From Actinomycetes bacterium (GTDB taxonomy: Bacteria > Actinomycetota > Actinomycetes > Mycobacteriales > Mycobacteriaceae), in NCBI GenBank assembly GCA_022600605.1, contig JAHZKD010000400.1, positions 1 to 46,429 of the forward strand: a stretch of DNA of 46,429 nt, read 5' to 3'. The notes below the pieces were generated by a model, which ran no database searches, was not told the origin of the DNA, and saw nothing but the letters and a program-made list of their open reading frames with translations. Both the position numbers and the translations under genes were made by a program. This document shows positions 7,802-16,146 of this stretch, piece by piece. Position 1 is the stretch's first letter. Every line of letters begins with the position of its first letter.

Positions 7802-7932
7802 GGCGCTGACCAGCACAAACACAACCAACATCGTCCGGTAGGGCACTGACCAGCACCGATGCACACACGTCCCTGACCAGCACAAACACACCAACCCAAC
7901 CCAGCAAACATGCGCAGGCCCCTGACCAGGGG
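7798..7932 (+). repeat. Direct repeats CTGACCAG in terminase leader
   Basis: The 226-bp gap 7802-8027 has no convincing gene. CTGACCAG occurs at 7806, 7846, 7873 and 7922. The first two copies share a 19-bp unit GTAGGGCRCTGACCAGCAC (7798-7816 and 7838-7856, one mismatch). Copies 1 and 3 share 18 bp including CACAAACACA. The last copy forms the inverted repeat CCCCTG-AC-CAGGGG (7919-7932). The position just before terminase suits a packaging (cos/pac) recognition region, or an operator for the late operon. Confidence 0.7.
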
Positions 7933-8027
7933 GGATGCCCCTACCGCTACCCATCACGAAAGCACGTAGGGCATAGCGTTTCGCGGGGTGTGCAAAATCT
8001 GACTGTTTTTAGAAAGGCGGTTTCGTT

Positions 8028-8441
8028 ATGGCTATGGCTGGCCGGAAACCTAAACCGCCAGGCGAGGCGGTTACGCGCCATAAGCCCACGCATGAGTGGA
8101 CTGAGGTTGAGAACGTCCGTTTCGAGGGTGGCCCGGATTTGCCGGAGTCCCGTTCGGATGGGCGGCGTTGGCCGCAGCGGACGCGGGAGAAGTGGGATAC
8201 GTGGCGCACGATGCCGCATTGCAAACTGTGGGGTCCGGAGGAGTGGAATTTCGCGCTGGATTCGATTGAGTATGCGGCGCTGATTCATGAGGGTGAGCCG
8301 AAGTGGGGTACTGAGCTTCGGAACCGTGAGCGGGTTTTGGGCACTACCGGGGATTACCGCCGGGATTTGCGTATCCGCTATGTGGAGCCGAAGCAGGAGT
8401 TGGCCGCGGTGGTGAACGCCGATGACTTCCGAGACCTGTGA
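8028..8441 (+). CDS. terS: Terminase small subunit
   Basis: A 137-aa basic protein directly before the large subunit, with a clear ribosome site AGAAAGGCGG (8011-8020). The N-terminus GRKPKPPGEAVTRHKPTHEW and the WPQRTREKWDTWRTMP segment match actinophage small terminases. EEWNFALDSIEYAALIHEGE follows as the oligomerisation helix. It would bind the packaging site and hand DNA to the large subunit. An ATG two codons downstream (8034) is an alternative start. It overlaps the next gene by 20 nt. Confidence 0.75.
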   Translation: MAMAGRKPKPPGEAVTRHKPTHEWTEVENVRFEGGPDLPESRSDGRRWPQRTREKWDTWRTMPHCKLWGPEEWNFALDSIEYAALIHEGEPKWGTELRNRERVLGTTGDYRRDLRIRYVEPKQELAAVVNADDFRDL

Positions 8442-10191
8442 ACTTCCTCCGGGCTATTGGGTTGATGAGGGCACGGGTGCGTGGTGTACGGCGCCGTGGC
8501 CCGGTGATCGGGAAACCAAGGACAAGATTCTGGGGTCGTCCCTTGGCCCTTTGGTGATTCGGTGGGCTGAGTGGCGGTTGACTGCGGCCGAGTTTGAGCG
8601 GTTCGGGCCGGGGCTGATTGATTATCAGACTGGCGAGTATTGGCGGTTCACTGCCGGCCAGAAGCGGTTCCTGATCCTTTGGTATTGGTTCAACGAGGAC
8701 GGCCGGTATGTGTACCGCTCGGGTGTGAAGCGCGGCGCGAAGGGCACGGGTAAAGACCCGTTCGGGGCGGCGCATTGCAATATCGAGTTGGCGGGGCCGT
8801 CGCAGCTTGTGATGGATGAGGACGGCTGGTCGGGGGAGCCGCACCGGATGCCGCTGGTTCAGGTGTCGTCTAACTCGGAGGATCAGTCGAAGGATGTTCT
8901 ACGGGTCGCTAATGCGATGTGGGGCCGGGAGGCGCGGGACTGGCATCAACTGGATTGCGGCGAGACCCGCACGATTTTGAAGGGGCGGGGCCGCCTAGAG
9001 GTGTTGACGGCGTCGGAGGCGTCAAGTGAGGGTGACCCGGCGACGTTCATCATGTTGAACGAGTCGCACCACATGACTGCGTCGTCGGGTGGGCATCGGG
9101 TGACTGAGGTGGCGCGCCGCAATGTTGGTAAGTCGCCGCGGGATTTGCAGGCCCGAATGTGTGAGTACACGAACGCTCACACGATGGGTGTGGATTCGAC
9201 TGCGGAGCGGTCGTTTGAGGCGTGGCAGAAGCAGATTTCGGGGAAGTTTAAGAACCTGAACCAGGACATTCTGTATGACTCGGTTGAGGCTGACCCGAAT
9301 CTGAATGTGTTTGAGTCGCGGGACGATTTACGTGCGGCGTTGCGTCAGGCGTATTCGGATGCTTGGTGGGCTGATTTGGAGCGCCTGGCTGATGAGGTGC
9401 TTGATCCGAGGACGGCGCCGGCTGAGGCGATCCGGTTTTATTTGAACGGGTTGGCGGCGCGTGAGGATGCTTGGGTTGATCCGAGGAATTGGGATTCGCT
9501 CGCCGGGGTGGATGTGGTGGCCGATAACGAGCGGATCACCATGTTTCTGGATTGTTCGAAGTCTGAGGATGCGACCGGCCTGGTTGGTGTGCGGGTGTCG
9601 GACGGGTACACGTTCGTTTTGGGGGTGTGGCAGAAACCGAAAGGCGCTCGGGGCGCTGACTGGTTGGCGCCGCGCCATGAGGTTGATGCCGCTGTTCGGG
9701 CGGCGTTCGACCGATACAAGGTGATGTGGTTTGGGGTTGATCCGTCCCCGGCTAAGGATGATGAGACTGAGCATCTGTATTGGTCGGGTGTGATTGATGA
9801 GTGGCACCGCGATTTTCATAAGCGACTGAAGTTGTGGGCCACTCCGGGCGCGGTGATCGGGCATTCGGTGTTGTTCGATATGCGGTTGTCGCAGCGCGGC
9901 GCGATTGAACGGAACCAGAAGTTCACTGAGATGGCTGAACGGGTGGCGTCGTTGATTGATGAGGAAAAAACTCTACGTCATGACGGTGATCCGGCGTTGC
10001 GGTTGCATGTTCACAACGCGAAGCGGCGTCCTAATCAGTGGGGTGTGAGTCTCGGTAAGGAGAACCGGGATTCGAAGCGTCATGTTGATTTGGCGGTGTG
10101 CATGGTGGGGGCGCATGTGGGTCGCCGTTTGGTGTTGAACAGTCCGAAGATTCCGCGAGGTGGCAGCAGTAAGGTGGTGATTCTGCGGTGA
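8422..10191 (+). CDS. terL: Terminase large subunit
   Basis: A 589-aa packaging ATPase/nuclease. The ATPase motifs are visible: RGAKGTGKD (about residues 104-112) as Walker A and ATFIMLNE (about 207-214) as Walker B. The C-terminal RNase H-like nuclease has acidic strands in ITMFLDCSKSEDATGL, MWFGVDPSPAKDD and HVDLAVCMVGAHV. It drives DNA into the procapsid through the portal and cuts concatemers. Full length for the family and intact. The stop overlaps the portal start. Confidence 0.95.
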   Translation: MTSETCELPPGYWVDEGTGAWCTAPWPGDRETKDKILGSSLGPLVIRWAEWRLTAAEFERFGPGLIDYQTGEYWRFTAGQKRFLILWYWFNEDGRYVYRSGVKRGAKGTGKDPFGAAHCNIELAGPSQLVMDEDGWSGEPHRMPLVQVSSNSEDQSKDVLRVANAMWGREARDWHQLDCGETRTILKGRGRLEVLTASEASSEGDPATFIMLNESHHMTASSGGHRVTEVARRNVGKSPRDLQARMCEYTNAHTMGVDSTAERSFEAWQKQISGKFKNLNQDILYDSVEADPNLNVFESRDDLRAALRQAYSDAWWADLERLADEVLDPRTAPAEAIRFYLNGLAAREDAWVDPRNWDSLAGVDVVADNERITMFLDCSKSEDATGLVGVRVSDGYTFVLGVWQKPKGARGADWLAPRHEVDAAVRAAFDRYKVMWFGVDPSPAKDDETEHLYWSGVIDEWHRDFHKRLKLWATPGAVIGHSVLFDMRLSQRGAIERNQKFTEMAERVASLIDEEKTLRHDGDPALRLHVHNAKRRPNQWGVSLGKENRDSKRHVDLAVCMVGAHVGRRLVLNSPKIPRGGSSKVVILR

Positions 10192-11651
10192 TGACACTTA
10201 CGGGTGCGGCCACTTTGGGCACTATTGCTGGGCTTGATGACGATGAGCGGGCGACTCTTGATGAGTTGGTGAAGTGTTGGACGGCGAAGATTCGCCGGAA
10301 CCTGATTCGTAACCAGTATTACGATCAGCGGAATGTGTTGAAGGATTTGCAGATAGCGATCCCTCCGCATTTGACTGATATTGAGATGGTGTTGGGGTGG
10401 CCGGCTAAAGCGGTTGATGTGTTGGCGCGGCGCTGCAAACTTGAGGAGTTCACGTTCCCATCGAATGATGATGACCCGCTTGGGGTTCGGGAACTGCTGG
10501 ATTCCAATGATTTGTTTATGGAGTTGCCGCAAACCTTGACTTCGGCGTTTGTGCATTCGTGCGCTTTCGTGATGGTCACGAAAGGTGATGTATCTCAGGG
10601 TGACCCGGAGGTTCTGATTTCGTCGCAGTCAGCCCTGTATGGGTCTGGGTTGTGGGATTTCCGTAGGCGCAGGTTGCGGGCAGCGTTTTCCGTGGTCGAC
10701 ATGGATGATTCTGGCCGGGTCACAGAGTTTGTGATGTTCTTGCCGAAGGTGACGATCCGGGGCCGCTGGGATCAGCGTTGGGTGGTGGAGCGGTATCCGC
10801 ACACCCTGGACCGTTTGCCGGTGGAGGTGTTGCCGTACAAACCTAGGTTGGATCGCCCGTTTGGGTGTTCTCGTATTTCGCGGGCTGTTATGGCGTTGTC
10901 AGATTCGGCGTTGCGGACGATGGTGCGTTCTGAGGTTCACGCGGAGTTCTTTTCAGCGCCGCAACGGTACGCGATGGGCGCTGATGAGACGATGTTTCAG
11001 GACGGTGACGGGAACACGATTTCGCAGTGGGAGGCGATTATCGGCCGGGTGTGGGCGGCGCCGCGCGACGAGGACGGTAATGCGCCGCAGTTGGGGCAGT
11101 TCCCGCAGTTGATTGGTGGCGGGCCGCACACGGAGCAGATACGGATGCTTGCATCCTTGTTCGCGGGGGAGACGGGTTTGCCGTTGTCGGCTATGGGCAT
11201 CATCCACGACAATCCGGCGTCGGCTGAGGCGATTGAGGCTGCTGAGCGTGATCTGATTATTGAGTCGAAGTATGCGATGGATTGTTTCGGGCCGCGGCTG
11301 GCGCGGGTGATGCGGACTGCTGTGGAGGTTCGGGACGGTTCGGTGCCTGATGGTATTTCGGGGTTGGCGGCTCGCTGGTCGCCGCCGGAAAATACGCCGA
11401 TGTCGGCGGCTACGGATGCGGTGACGAAGCTGGTGGCGGCGGTGCCGTGGCTTGGGGAGACTCCGTTGCCTTTTGAGGATTTGGATTGGGATGACGCGAA
11501 GATTCAACGGGCGCTGACCTATAAACGCAAAGCCGGGGCATCGATGCTCATGGCCGCATTAACCAGGCAGGCTGCGGATGGTAGTGAAGGCGACACAGCG
11601 CCGGATTCTGCTAACCCAGGTCAACAATCTCGCGCAGCAACAACTGCGTAG
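10188..11651 (+). CDS. Portal protein
   Basis: A 487-aa protein. The start is GTG 10188 (GTGA overlap) or ATG 10191; AAGGTGG at 10171 fits the first slightly better. Conserved SPP1 Gp6-type portal features are the N-terminal YYDQRNVLKDL, the AVDVLARRCKLEEF clip/wing region, the GCSRISRAVMAL segment and the long C-terminal helices (SAEAIEAAERDLI). It forms the dodecameric DNA gate at the capsid vertex and docks the terminase. The C-terminal 25 residues overlap the MuF-like gene. Confidence 0.93.
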   Translation: MMTLTGAATLGTIAGLDDDERATLDELVKCWTAKIRRNLIRNQYYDQRNVLKDLQIAIPPHLTDIEMVLGWPAKAVDVLARRCKLEEFTFPSNDDDPLGVRELLDSNDLFMELPQTLTSAFVHSCAFVMVTKGDVSQGDPEVLISSQSALYGSGLWDFRRRRLRAAFSVVDMDDSGRVTEFVMFLPKVTIRGRWDQRWVVERYPHTLDRLPVEVLPYKPRLDRPFGCSRISRAVMALSDSALRTMVRSEVHAEFFSAPQRYAMGADETMFQDGDGNTISQWEAIIGRVWAAPRDEDGNAPQLGQFPQLIGGGPHTEQIRMLASLFAGETGLPLSAMGIIHDNPASAEAIEAAERDLIIESKYAMDCFGPRLARVMRTAVEVRDGSVPDGISGLAARWSPPENTPMSAATDAVTKLVAAVPWLGETPLPFEDLDWDDAKIQRALTYKRKAGASMLMAALTRQAADGSEGDTAPDSANPGQQSRAATTA

Positions 11652-12960
11652 CTTGTGGGTGGCCGGGGAGCGGCTACCACCGGACGCGGATTTCGCTGCG
11701 TATCTGGTGGATGGATTCCCTGATGTGGTTGACCCTTTCGTTGCCGTGGCGGGGGATTTAGCGGCGACGTGGTTCGAGGAGTCCGATCCGGGCGCCGATT
11801 ATGTTGCTAAGACCGCAGACCCGGTTGATGCGGAGAAGTTGGTTAAGTCTGCGCGGTGGGCGCTCGGCGCCGAGGGTTCGGCTGCGTTGGATAGGTTGTC
11901 GGGCACGATGCAGCGGGCCGTGTTCGATGGGGCGCGGGATACGACGGTGCTGAACGCGGAAGCGACGGGGTCGTTGTGGGTTCGGGTGGCGCGCCCGCAG
12001 GCGTGCGAGTTTTGTCGAATGTTGTCCAGTCGTGGCGCTGTTTATGGTTCCCGCGCTGCGGCTGTGACTGTGGTGGGTGGCAGGCGTGGTGTCCGTAAGT
12101 TGGGCGATAAGTATCACGATCATTGCTATTGCCAGCCGGTGGAGATTCGCGCTAATCAGACTCTGAGCGATGTGTTGGATGATGAGACTGTCGCGCGGAT
12201 GCAGGAGTGGGATGAGCAGTATCAGAAGGCCCGCGCGGAGGCAGGTTCAGGGGAGCCGAAGAAGATACTCAAGTCGTGGCGCAAGCAGAACGCGGCGTCA
12301 AGAGTGGTTCCGGCTCCTGATCCGTTAGCGGCACTGCCGAAGAAATCGGTGGCCGCCGCTGCGGCGCCAAAGGATGAGTTGGGGGGGATTCTCTCTAACG
12401 CCGAAGCTGCACTGAGTGCCGGCGATTTCGATCGTGCCGACGAACTGTTCGCGCAAGCCGAGAAGTTGGAGAAGAAGCAAGCAGCCGCTGCTGCACGTAA
12501 AGCTAAGGCCGAGGCTGTTGACCGGGCCAAGCAGGACCGTGTTCTGGAACTTGTCGAGGATGGTTGGGATGGCGCTGAGGCCGAGTCTGAGGTGTACGGG
12601 ATCAGCGTGGAGAAGATACGGCGCCGTGACTACATTTCAAAGTCCCGCGCCGAGGGCTATGAGGGTGCTGGCTTCGATGAACTAATCACTGCCCGTTACA
12701 AAGAGATGGTGAACGAGCAGTACCTCGCCGCTGAGTCAGCGACCCGCGGGCACATGGTTAAACCGGAGTACATGCTGTCTTTCAATCCGCGCAAACTGTG
12801 GACAGTCAACGATGCGACTGCCCGGAAAATGATGTCTGACGAGATGGCTGAATGGTTCGATACGCATGGTCGTATTACCCGTGAGGCGTATCGTGAAAGT
12901 GTGCTGAACGGTCACGGCTCGTTTGTGGGTGCTGGTATTGGTCAGGATTTCCTGACATGA
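11578..12960 (+). CDS. MuF-like minor head protein
   Basis: A 460-aa protein starting at ATG 11578 inside the portal gene (74-nt overlap; GTG 11584 is an alternative). The MuF core is seen at residues about 110-200: FDGARDTTVLNAEATG, then the cysteine pairs CEFC and HCYC with the closing His, which probably bind zinc. The C-terminal 240 residues are a long charged, Ala/Lys-rich extension with coiled-coil character (ALSAGDFDRADELFAQAEKL). MuF proteins sit inside the capsid near the portal and may be injected. The long tail could be an effector-like extension. Confidence 0.85.
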   Translation: MVVKATQRRILLTQVNNLAQQQLRSLWVAGERLPPDADFAAYLVDGFPDVVDPFVAVAGDLAATWFEESDPGADYVAKTADPVDAEKLVKSARWALGAEGSAALDRLSGTMQRAVFDGARDTTVLNAEATGSLWVRVARPQACEFCRMLSSRGAVYGSRAAAVTVVGGRRGVRKLGDKYHDHCYCQPVEIRANQTLSDVLDDETVARMQEWDEQYQKARAEAGSGEPKKILKSWRKQNAASRVVPAPDPLAALPKKSVAAAAAPKDELGGILSNAEAALSAGDFDRADELFAQAEKLEKKQAAAAARKAKAEAVDRAKQDRVLELVEDGWDGAEAESEVYGISVEKIRRRDYISKSRAEGYEGAGFDELITARYKEMVNEQYLAAESATRGHMVKPEYMLSFNPRKLWTVNDATARKMMSDEMAEWFDTHGRITREAYRESVLNGHGSFVGAGIGQDFLT

Positions 12961-13136
12961 CGCATCCACTCGCGCGGGCGCGGGCTGAGGGTTACGCGGC
13001 CGAACCTGGCGACAGGAACCCGTATTCAGGACAAGACGGGCTGGCCGTGCTGATGTGGCGGCGTGGATATGACGCCATGCTCGCTGAGCGTATTGAAACC
13101 GGCCCCGCTATGCGACGGTTCACTTCCGGCGAATAA
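12957..13136 (+). CDS. Ribosome-modulation-factor-like small protein
   Basis: A 59-aa protein with an ATGA overlap to the MuF-like gene. The arrangement RARAEGYAAEPGDRNPYSG, then LAVLMWRRGYDAMLAER, follows that of RMF/CrpP-type proteins: a small Gly-Tyr helix, a C/NPY motif, then a W..G(W/Y) helix. RMF binds 70S ribosomes and drives hibernation dimers. Short RMF-like ORFs occur in other phages without known function. The family call rests on motif spacing by eye, and the location in the head operon is odd for a ribosome factor. Confidence 0.55.
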   Translation: MTHPLARARAEGYAAEPGDRNPYSGQDGLAVLMWRRGYDAMLAERIETGPAMRRFTSGE

Positions 13137-13179
13137 CTCTTTCCCGCCCCTTTTTCCGTTTAATTGGGGCGTGGTTGGC

Positions 13180-13200
13180 GTGCTGCTGAAATAGCGGCAC
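13180..13200 (+). other. RNA hairpin before the scaffold gene
   Basis: GTGCTGCT (13180-13187) pairs with AGCGGCAC (13193-13200), including one G-U pair, around the loop GAAAT. A second, looser inverted repeat, CGCCCC/GGGGCG (13145-13150 and 13166-13171), lies just upstream. No T-run follows, so it is not a classical terminator. A processing site or attenuator that raises expression of scaffold and capsid relative to the portal genes is possible. Confidence 0.5.
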
Positions 13201-13234
13201 GAAACCCCTTCTCCTGAAAAGGAAACCTCTGTAA

Positions 13235-13771
13235 ATGGCTGATGATGAAGCACGCCCAGATGAGGGCGAGGAGACGCGCACTCCGGAGTCGCGTGATCCG
13301 CAAACCGAGGCACCCAAGCCTCCCAAACCCACTGAAACGGTGGAGTTTTGGAAAGCCATGTCTCGGAAGAATGAGAAAGCCGCCAAAGAACTCGAAGAGT
13401 TGAAGGCGGCGCAACTCTCAAAAGAGGAACGATCCGCGAAAGAAGCAGCCGCCGCGAAAGAGGAGGCTGCTGCCGCTAGGGCTGAGGCGTTAAGGCTTCG
13501 GGTGGCGGTATCGCACGGCATCTCTCAAGAGGACGCCGAATTGTTCCTCACGGCAACGGATGAGGAAACGCTGAACCGGCAGGCCGAAAGGCTTAACGAG
13601 CGCACACCTCAACCGGCGAAAGGCGCGCACGTCCCGAACCTGGGGCAGCAACCTGAGCAGCCACCCAACCTTGACGAGCAAATCCGCATGGCCGAGGCCG
13701 GCGGCGACACACAGACGGCGATGTCTCTCAAAACATTGAAGCTCGCCGAACTGGCCCGTCAATCCCGATAA
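13235..13771 (+). CDS. Capsid scaffolding protein
   Basis: A 178-aa protein with ribosome site AAAAGGAAA (13217-13225), immediately before the major capsid gene. It is highly charged: an acidic Pro-rich N-terminus (ARPDEGEETRTPESRDPQTE), then a long Ala/Glu/Lys coiled coil (about residues 45-90) and a C-terminal helix (LKTLKLAELARQ). Length, composition and place are those of siphovirus scaffolds, which direct procapsid assembly and are then lost. No protease domain is visible. Confidence 0.85.
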   Translation: MADDEARPDEGEETRTPESRDPQTEAPKPPKPTETVEFWKAMSRKNEKAAKELEELKAAQLSKEERSAKEAAAAKEEAAAARAEALRLRVAVSHGISQEDAELFLTATDEETLNRQAERLNERTPQPAKGAHVPNLGQQPEQPPNLDEQIRMAEAGGDTQTAMSLKTLKLAELARQSR

Positions 13772-13779
13772 AGGCATAT

Positions 13780-13794
13780 CCGGCAGAACGCCGG
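13780..13794 (+). other. Small hairpin in scaffold-capsid gap
   Basis: CCGGC (13780-13784) and GCCGG (13790-13794) form a short stem with loop AGAAC in the 63-bp gap before the capsid gene. A pyrimidine-rich stretch (CCTTTCCTTCCC) follows, then the ribosome site AAAAGGAG. It could stabilise the capsid mRNA 5' end. It is too weak to call a terminator. Confidence 0.35.
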
Positions 13795-13834
13795 GTCGCG
13801 CCTTTCCTTCCCATGTAAAAGGAGTGATACCAGC

Positions 13835-14827
13835 ATGGCTGGAATCGTTGGACTCGGCACGACTTTCAATCTGCCGAACTATGTCGGAGAACTGTTCTCC
13901 ACCTCACCAGAAGACACCCCGTTCCTGTCGTCCATTGGCGGGCTGACGGGTGGCCGCGCGGTCCCGTCGACCACTTTCACGTGGTCTTCGTATGATCTGC
14001 GGGCACCTGACGCTACCCGGCAACGGCTGGAAGGCGCGGACGCGCCGACCGCCGAGGAGCGGAAGCGTGTGGAAGGCAACAATGTTCTGGAAATCCACCA
14101 GGAACAGGTCGCCGTCTCCTACACGAAGCAGGCCGCTACCGGGCAGTTTCATTCCGGGGCGTGGCCCGCGTGGAACTCGCATCCGCAGGGCAACGGCCCG
14201 AACGCGGTCACTGATGAACTGAACTGGCAGTTGACGCAGTCGTTCAAGCAGGTTGCCCGTGATGTGGAGAAGTCGTTCCTCGTCGGCACCTACCTGCTGC
14301 CGCCGGATAACGGGATGGCTCGCCGCACCCGCGGAATCTTGCAGGCCATCACCACGAACGCCACCGACGCGGCAGGCGCAGCCCTGACCAAGGACTTGGT
14401 GCTCGATCTGATGCAGCAGGTGTGGGATAACGGCGGCATCATGGAGTCTGAGACGCGGACGCTGATCTGCGGCTCGGGTGTGAAGCGGCAACTCACTGAC
14501 CTCTTCATCAACTCCACGTCGTACGCCTCACGGCAGGAAACGTCCCGCAACGTCGGCGGTGTGAACCTGCAAACCTTCGAAACCGATTTCGGGCGCTGCA
14601 ACATCATGCTCAACAGGTGGATGCCCGCTGAGCAGCTTGCTGTGGTGTCGCTTGAGGAATGCTCACCTGTGTTCCTTGAGATTCCCGGCAAGGGGCATTT
14701 CTTCGCGGAGCCGCTGTCGAAGACGGGTGCTTCGGAGAAGGTGCAACTGTACGGCGAGATCGGGCTCGACTACGGCAACCAGCTCAAGCACGGCAAGCTT
14801 TACGGTCTGTCGACAGCGGGTAGCTGA
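13835..14827 (+). CDS. Major capsid protein (SU10/DUF5309-like)
   Basis: A 330-aa protein with an excellent ribosome site (AAAAGGAG, 13816-13823). The N-terminus MAGIVGLGTTFNLPNYVGEL, the segment TFTWSSYDLRAP, the EGADAPTAEERKRVEG stretch and the later VQLYGEIGLDYGN tail agree with the SU10-type (DUF5309) major head proteins that adopt the HK97 fold. There is no N-terminal delta domain, consistent with a separate scaffold gene upstream. It should be the most abundant virion protein and a possible acceptor for phage-encoded glycosylation. Confidence 0.92.
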   Translation: MAGIVGLGTTFNLPNYVGELFSTSPEDTPFLSSIGGLTGGRAVPSTTFTWSSYDLRAPDATRQRLEGADAPTAEERKRVEGNNVLEIHQEQVAVSYTKQAATGQFHSGAWPAWNSHPQGNGPNAVTDELNWQLTQSFKQVARDVEKSFLVGTYLLPPDNGMARRTRGILQAITTNATDAAGAALTKDLVLDLMQQVWDNGGIMESETRTLICGSGVKRQLTDLFINSTSYASRQETSRNVGGVNLQTFETDFGRCNIMLNRWMPAEQLAVVSLEECSPVFLEIPGKGHFFAEPLSKTGASEKVQLYGEIGLDYGNQLKHGKLYGLSTAGS

Positions 14828-14829
14828 TA

Positions 14830-15222
14830 GTGGCTCTTGCTGCTAGCGCGGATGTGGTGGCCGCTCTTGGGCGGTCACTCACATCTGACGAGACGACTGC
14901 TGTGGCTAATCAGTTGGAGCAGGCGTCTGACGTTGTGGTGGGCTACCTGGGTCACTACCCGGACCCTGTGCCGGGGCCGGTGGCCCGGGTGGTCGCCACG
15001 ATGGTTGCTGCGGTGTTCGATAAGCCGCATGTGACGACTGCGGATTACGATGCGACGGGGTATTCGACTGCCCGCACGTATGCGCAGGTTCGGGTGGGGC
15101 AGGAGTCGGCGACAACGAGCGGGCCGTGGTTGACGCGGGCGTTGAAGTTGCGGCTGCGACCGTTCCGGCGGGGCATGTTCTCTATTCACACTGTGGACAC
15201 GGATGTGGAGTTGGGTTCGTGA
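14830..15222 (+). CDS. Head-tail connector (adaptor)
   Basis: A 130-aa protein starting at GTG 14830, two bases after the capsid stop. It is mostly helical (ADVVAALGRSLTSDETTAVANQ) and has the VARVVATMVAAVFD helix typical of gp6/gp15-like head completion proteins, which bind under the portal ring. The C-terminal part (LKLRLRPFRRGMFSIHTV) is basic. The order capsid, adaptor, two small proteins, tail terminator is standard. Confidence 0.8.
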   Translation: MALAASADVVAALGRSLTSDETTAVANQLEQASDVVVGYLGHYPDPVPGPVARVVATMVAAVFDKPHVTTADYDATGYSTARTYAQVRVGQESATTSGPWLTRALKLRLRPFRRGMFSIHTVDTDVELGS

Positions 15223-15392
15223 TTGTTGTCGGTGTCGATGATGGTGATGTTGTGGAGTTTGACGCTGCGACACGGTTTTCGACGGATGAGCACAACAATC
15301 TGCAAATTTTCGCTGGCCGTGAGGGTGACCGTCTGATTCAGGTGTTCGCTGAGGGGTGCTGGTCCACGGTTGGGGTTGAGCGTGAAGATTAA
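15219..15392 (+). CDS. Small connector-region protein (57 aa)
   Basis: GTG 15219 overlaps the adaptor stop (GTGA). The 57-aa product (MIVVGVDDGDVVEFDAATRF...) is acidic and beta-rich and overlaps the next gene by 11 nt. Small proteins of this kind occur between head-tail connector genes in many actinophages. It may be a stopper-like subunit, but it is too short for confident assignment. Confidence 0.6.
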   Translation: MIVVGVDDGDVVEFDAATRFSTDEHNNLQIFAGREGDRLIQVFAEGCWSTVGVERED

Positions 15393-15654
15393 GTGGCGAA
15401 AGGGCGCGTTCTACGATGTGCGTCGTCTGCCGAAAGTGGTTGCCACGTTGGAACGGTCAGCCGAACGCATCGCAGAGCATGCCAACGGCATGGGCGGCAC
15501 TGGTGACGGCGGCTACATGACAGGTTCCCAGCAGGGCCGCAGGGCTCCGCAGGGGCGTTGGCGCGCATCCGTTGTCACCGCCACCGGGCCAACGATTGTC
15601 GATAACGCCCGCAACAACACACTGGTTAAGTCGATGGACGCCGGGAAACTCTGA
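15382..15654 (+). CDS. Head-tail joining protein (gp10-like)
   Basis: A 90-aa protein. GTG 15382 is preferred over TTG 15370 because it begins MKIKWRKGAFYDVRRLPK after an 11-nt overlap. The pattern of an N-terminal amphipathic helix (VATLERSAERIAEHANG), a glycine-rich loop (GMGGTGDGGYMTG), then strands (RWRASVVTATG) resembles small HK97 gp10-like minor capsid/neck proteins. It probably forms the connector ring between head adaptor and tail terminator. The stop overlaps the next ATG. Confidence 0.65.
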   Translation: MKIKWRKGAFYDVRRLPKVVATLERSAERIAEHANGMGGTGDGGYMTGSQQGRRAPQGRWRASVVTATGPTIVDNARNNTLVKSMDAGKL

Positions 15655-16064
15655 TGTTCGTCTACCCAACCGTCAAACCCGCTCTACGGACGGCGCTATC
15701 CATCCTGGTCGATGCTTTCGACGGCACCGCATCCGTGGCCGCGGCGCTACCCAAAAACCGGCTACCTGAACGGTTCGTGCTGGTGGAGCTATCGGGCGGG
15801 TCACGACCCAACGTGGTGACCACCAGCACCAGAATCCTGATACAACTGTTCGCCGTGGACCCCGCCACCGCTGAATCAATGTGGGGCACAGCCGACGCGG
15901 CGATGCACAACGCTATCGGAACCGTCATTGACGATGAGGTTTTCGTGCGCAACTGGGGCAACGTGGCCGGCCCGACCGGGCCGTTCGCGCACCCGGATTT
16001 CCTGCAACTGACCCGGCTGCAAGGAACCGGAGATTTGGTGTTGTCAACATCAACTGCGGCGTAA
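15654..16064 (+). CDS. Tail terminator protein
   Basis: A 136-aa protein starting at ATG 15654 (TGATG junction). It has the alpha/beta layout of tail terminators: an N-terminal helix (VKPALRTALSILVDAFDG), LPERFVLVELSGGSRPN, a strand (ILIQLFAVDPATAE) and a C-terminal hydrophobic strand (FLQLTRLQGTGDLVLS). It caps the growing tail tube and joins it to the head. The place just before the major tail gene, interrupted only by the HNH insert, supports the call. Confidence 0.8.
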   Translation: MFVYPTVKPALRTALSILVDAFDGTASVAAALPKNRLPERFVLVELSGGSRPNVVTTSTRILIQLFAVDPATAESMWGTADAAMHNAIGTVIDDEVFVRNWGNVAGPTGPFAHPDFLQLTRLQGTGDLVLSTSTAA

Positions 16065-16092
16065 AAAGCAACTAGAATATTCACAAGAAAGG

Positions 16093-16121
16093 CCCCGGCA
16101 CCAGCGGCAACTGGCCCGGGG
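16093..16121 (+). other. Bipartite hairpin upstream of the HNH gene
   Basis: CCCCGG (16093-16098) pairs with CCGGGG (16116-16121), and inside it CCAG (16101-16104) pairs with CTGG (16111-16114) around CGGCAA. It lies between the tail terminator stop (16064) and the ribosome site AAGGAG of the HNH gene. There is no T-run. It may be part of the inserted homing cassette or may dampen transcription into it. Confidence 0.5.
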
Positions 16122-16146
16122 AATGGCCGACTAACAAGGAGTCGAC

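Noticed and set aside
7798..7932. CRISPR array
   Set aside because: The repeats are short, unevenly spaced (40, 27 and 49 bp) and only partly identical, with no cas genes nearby.
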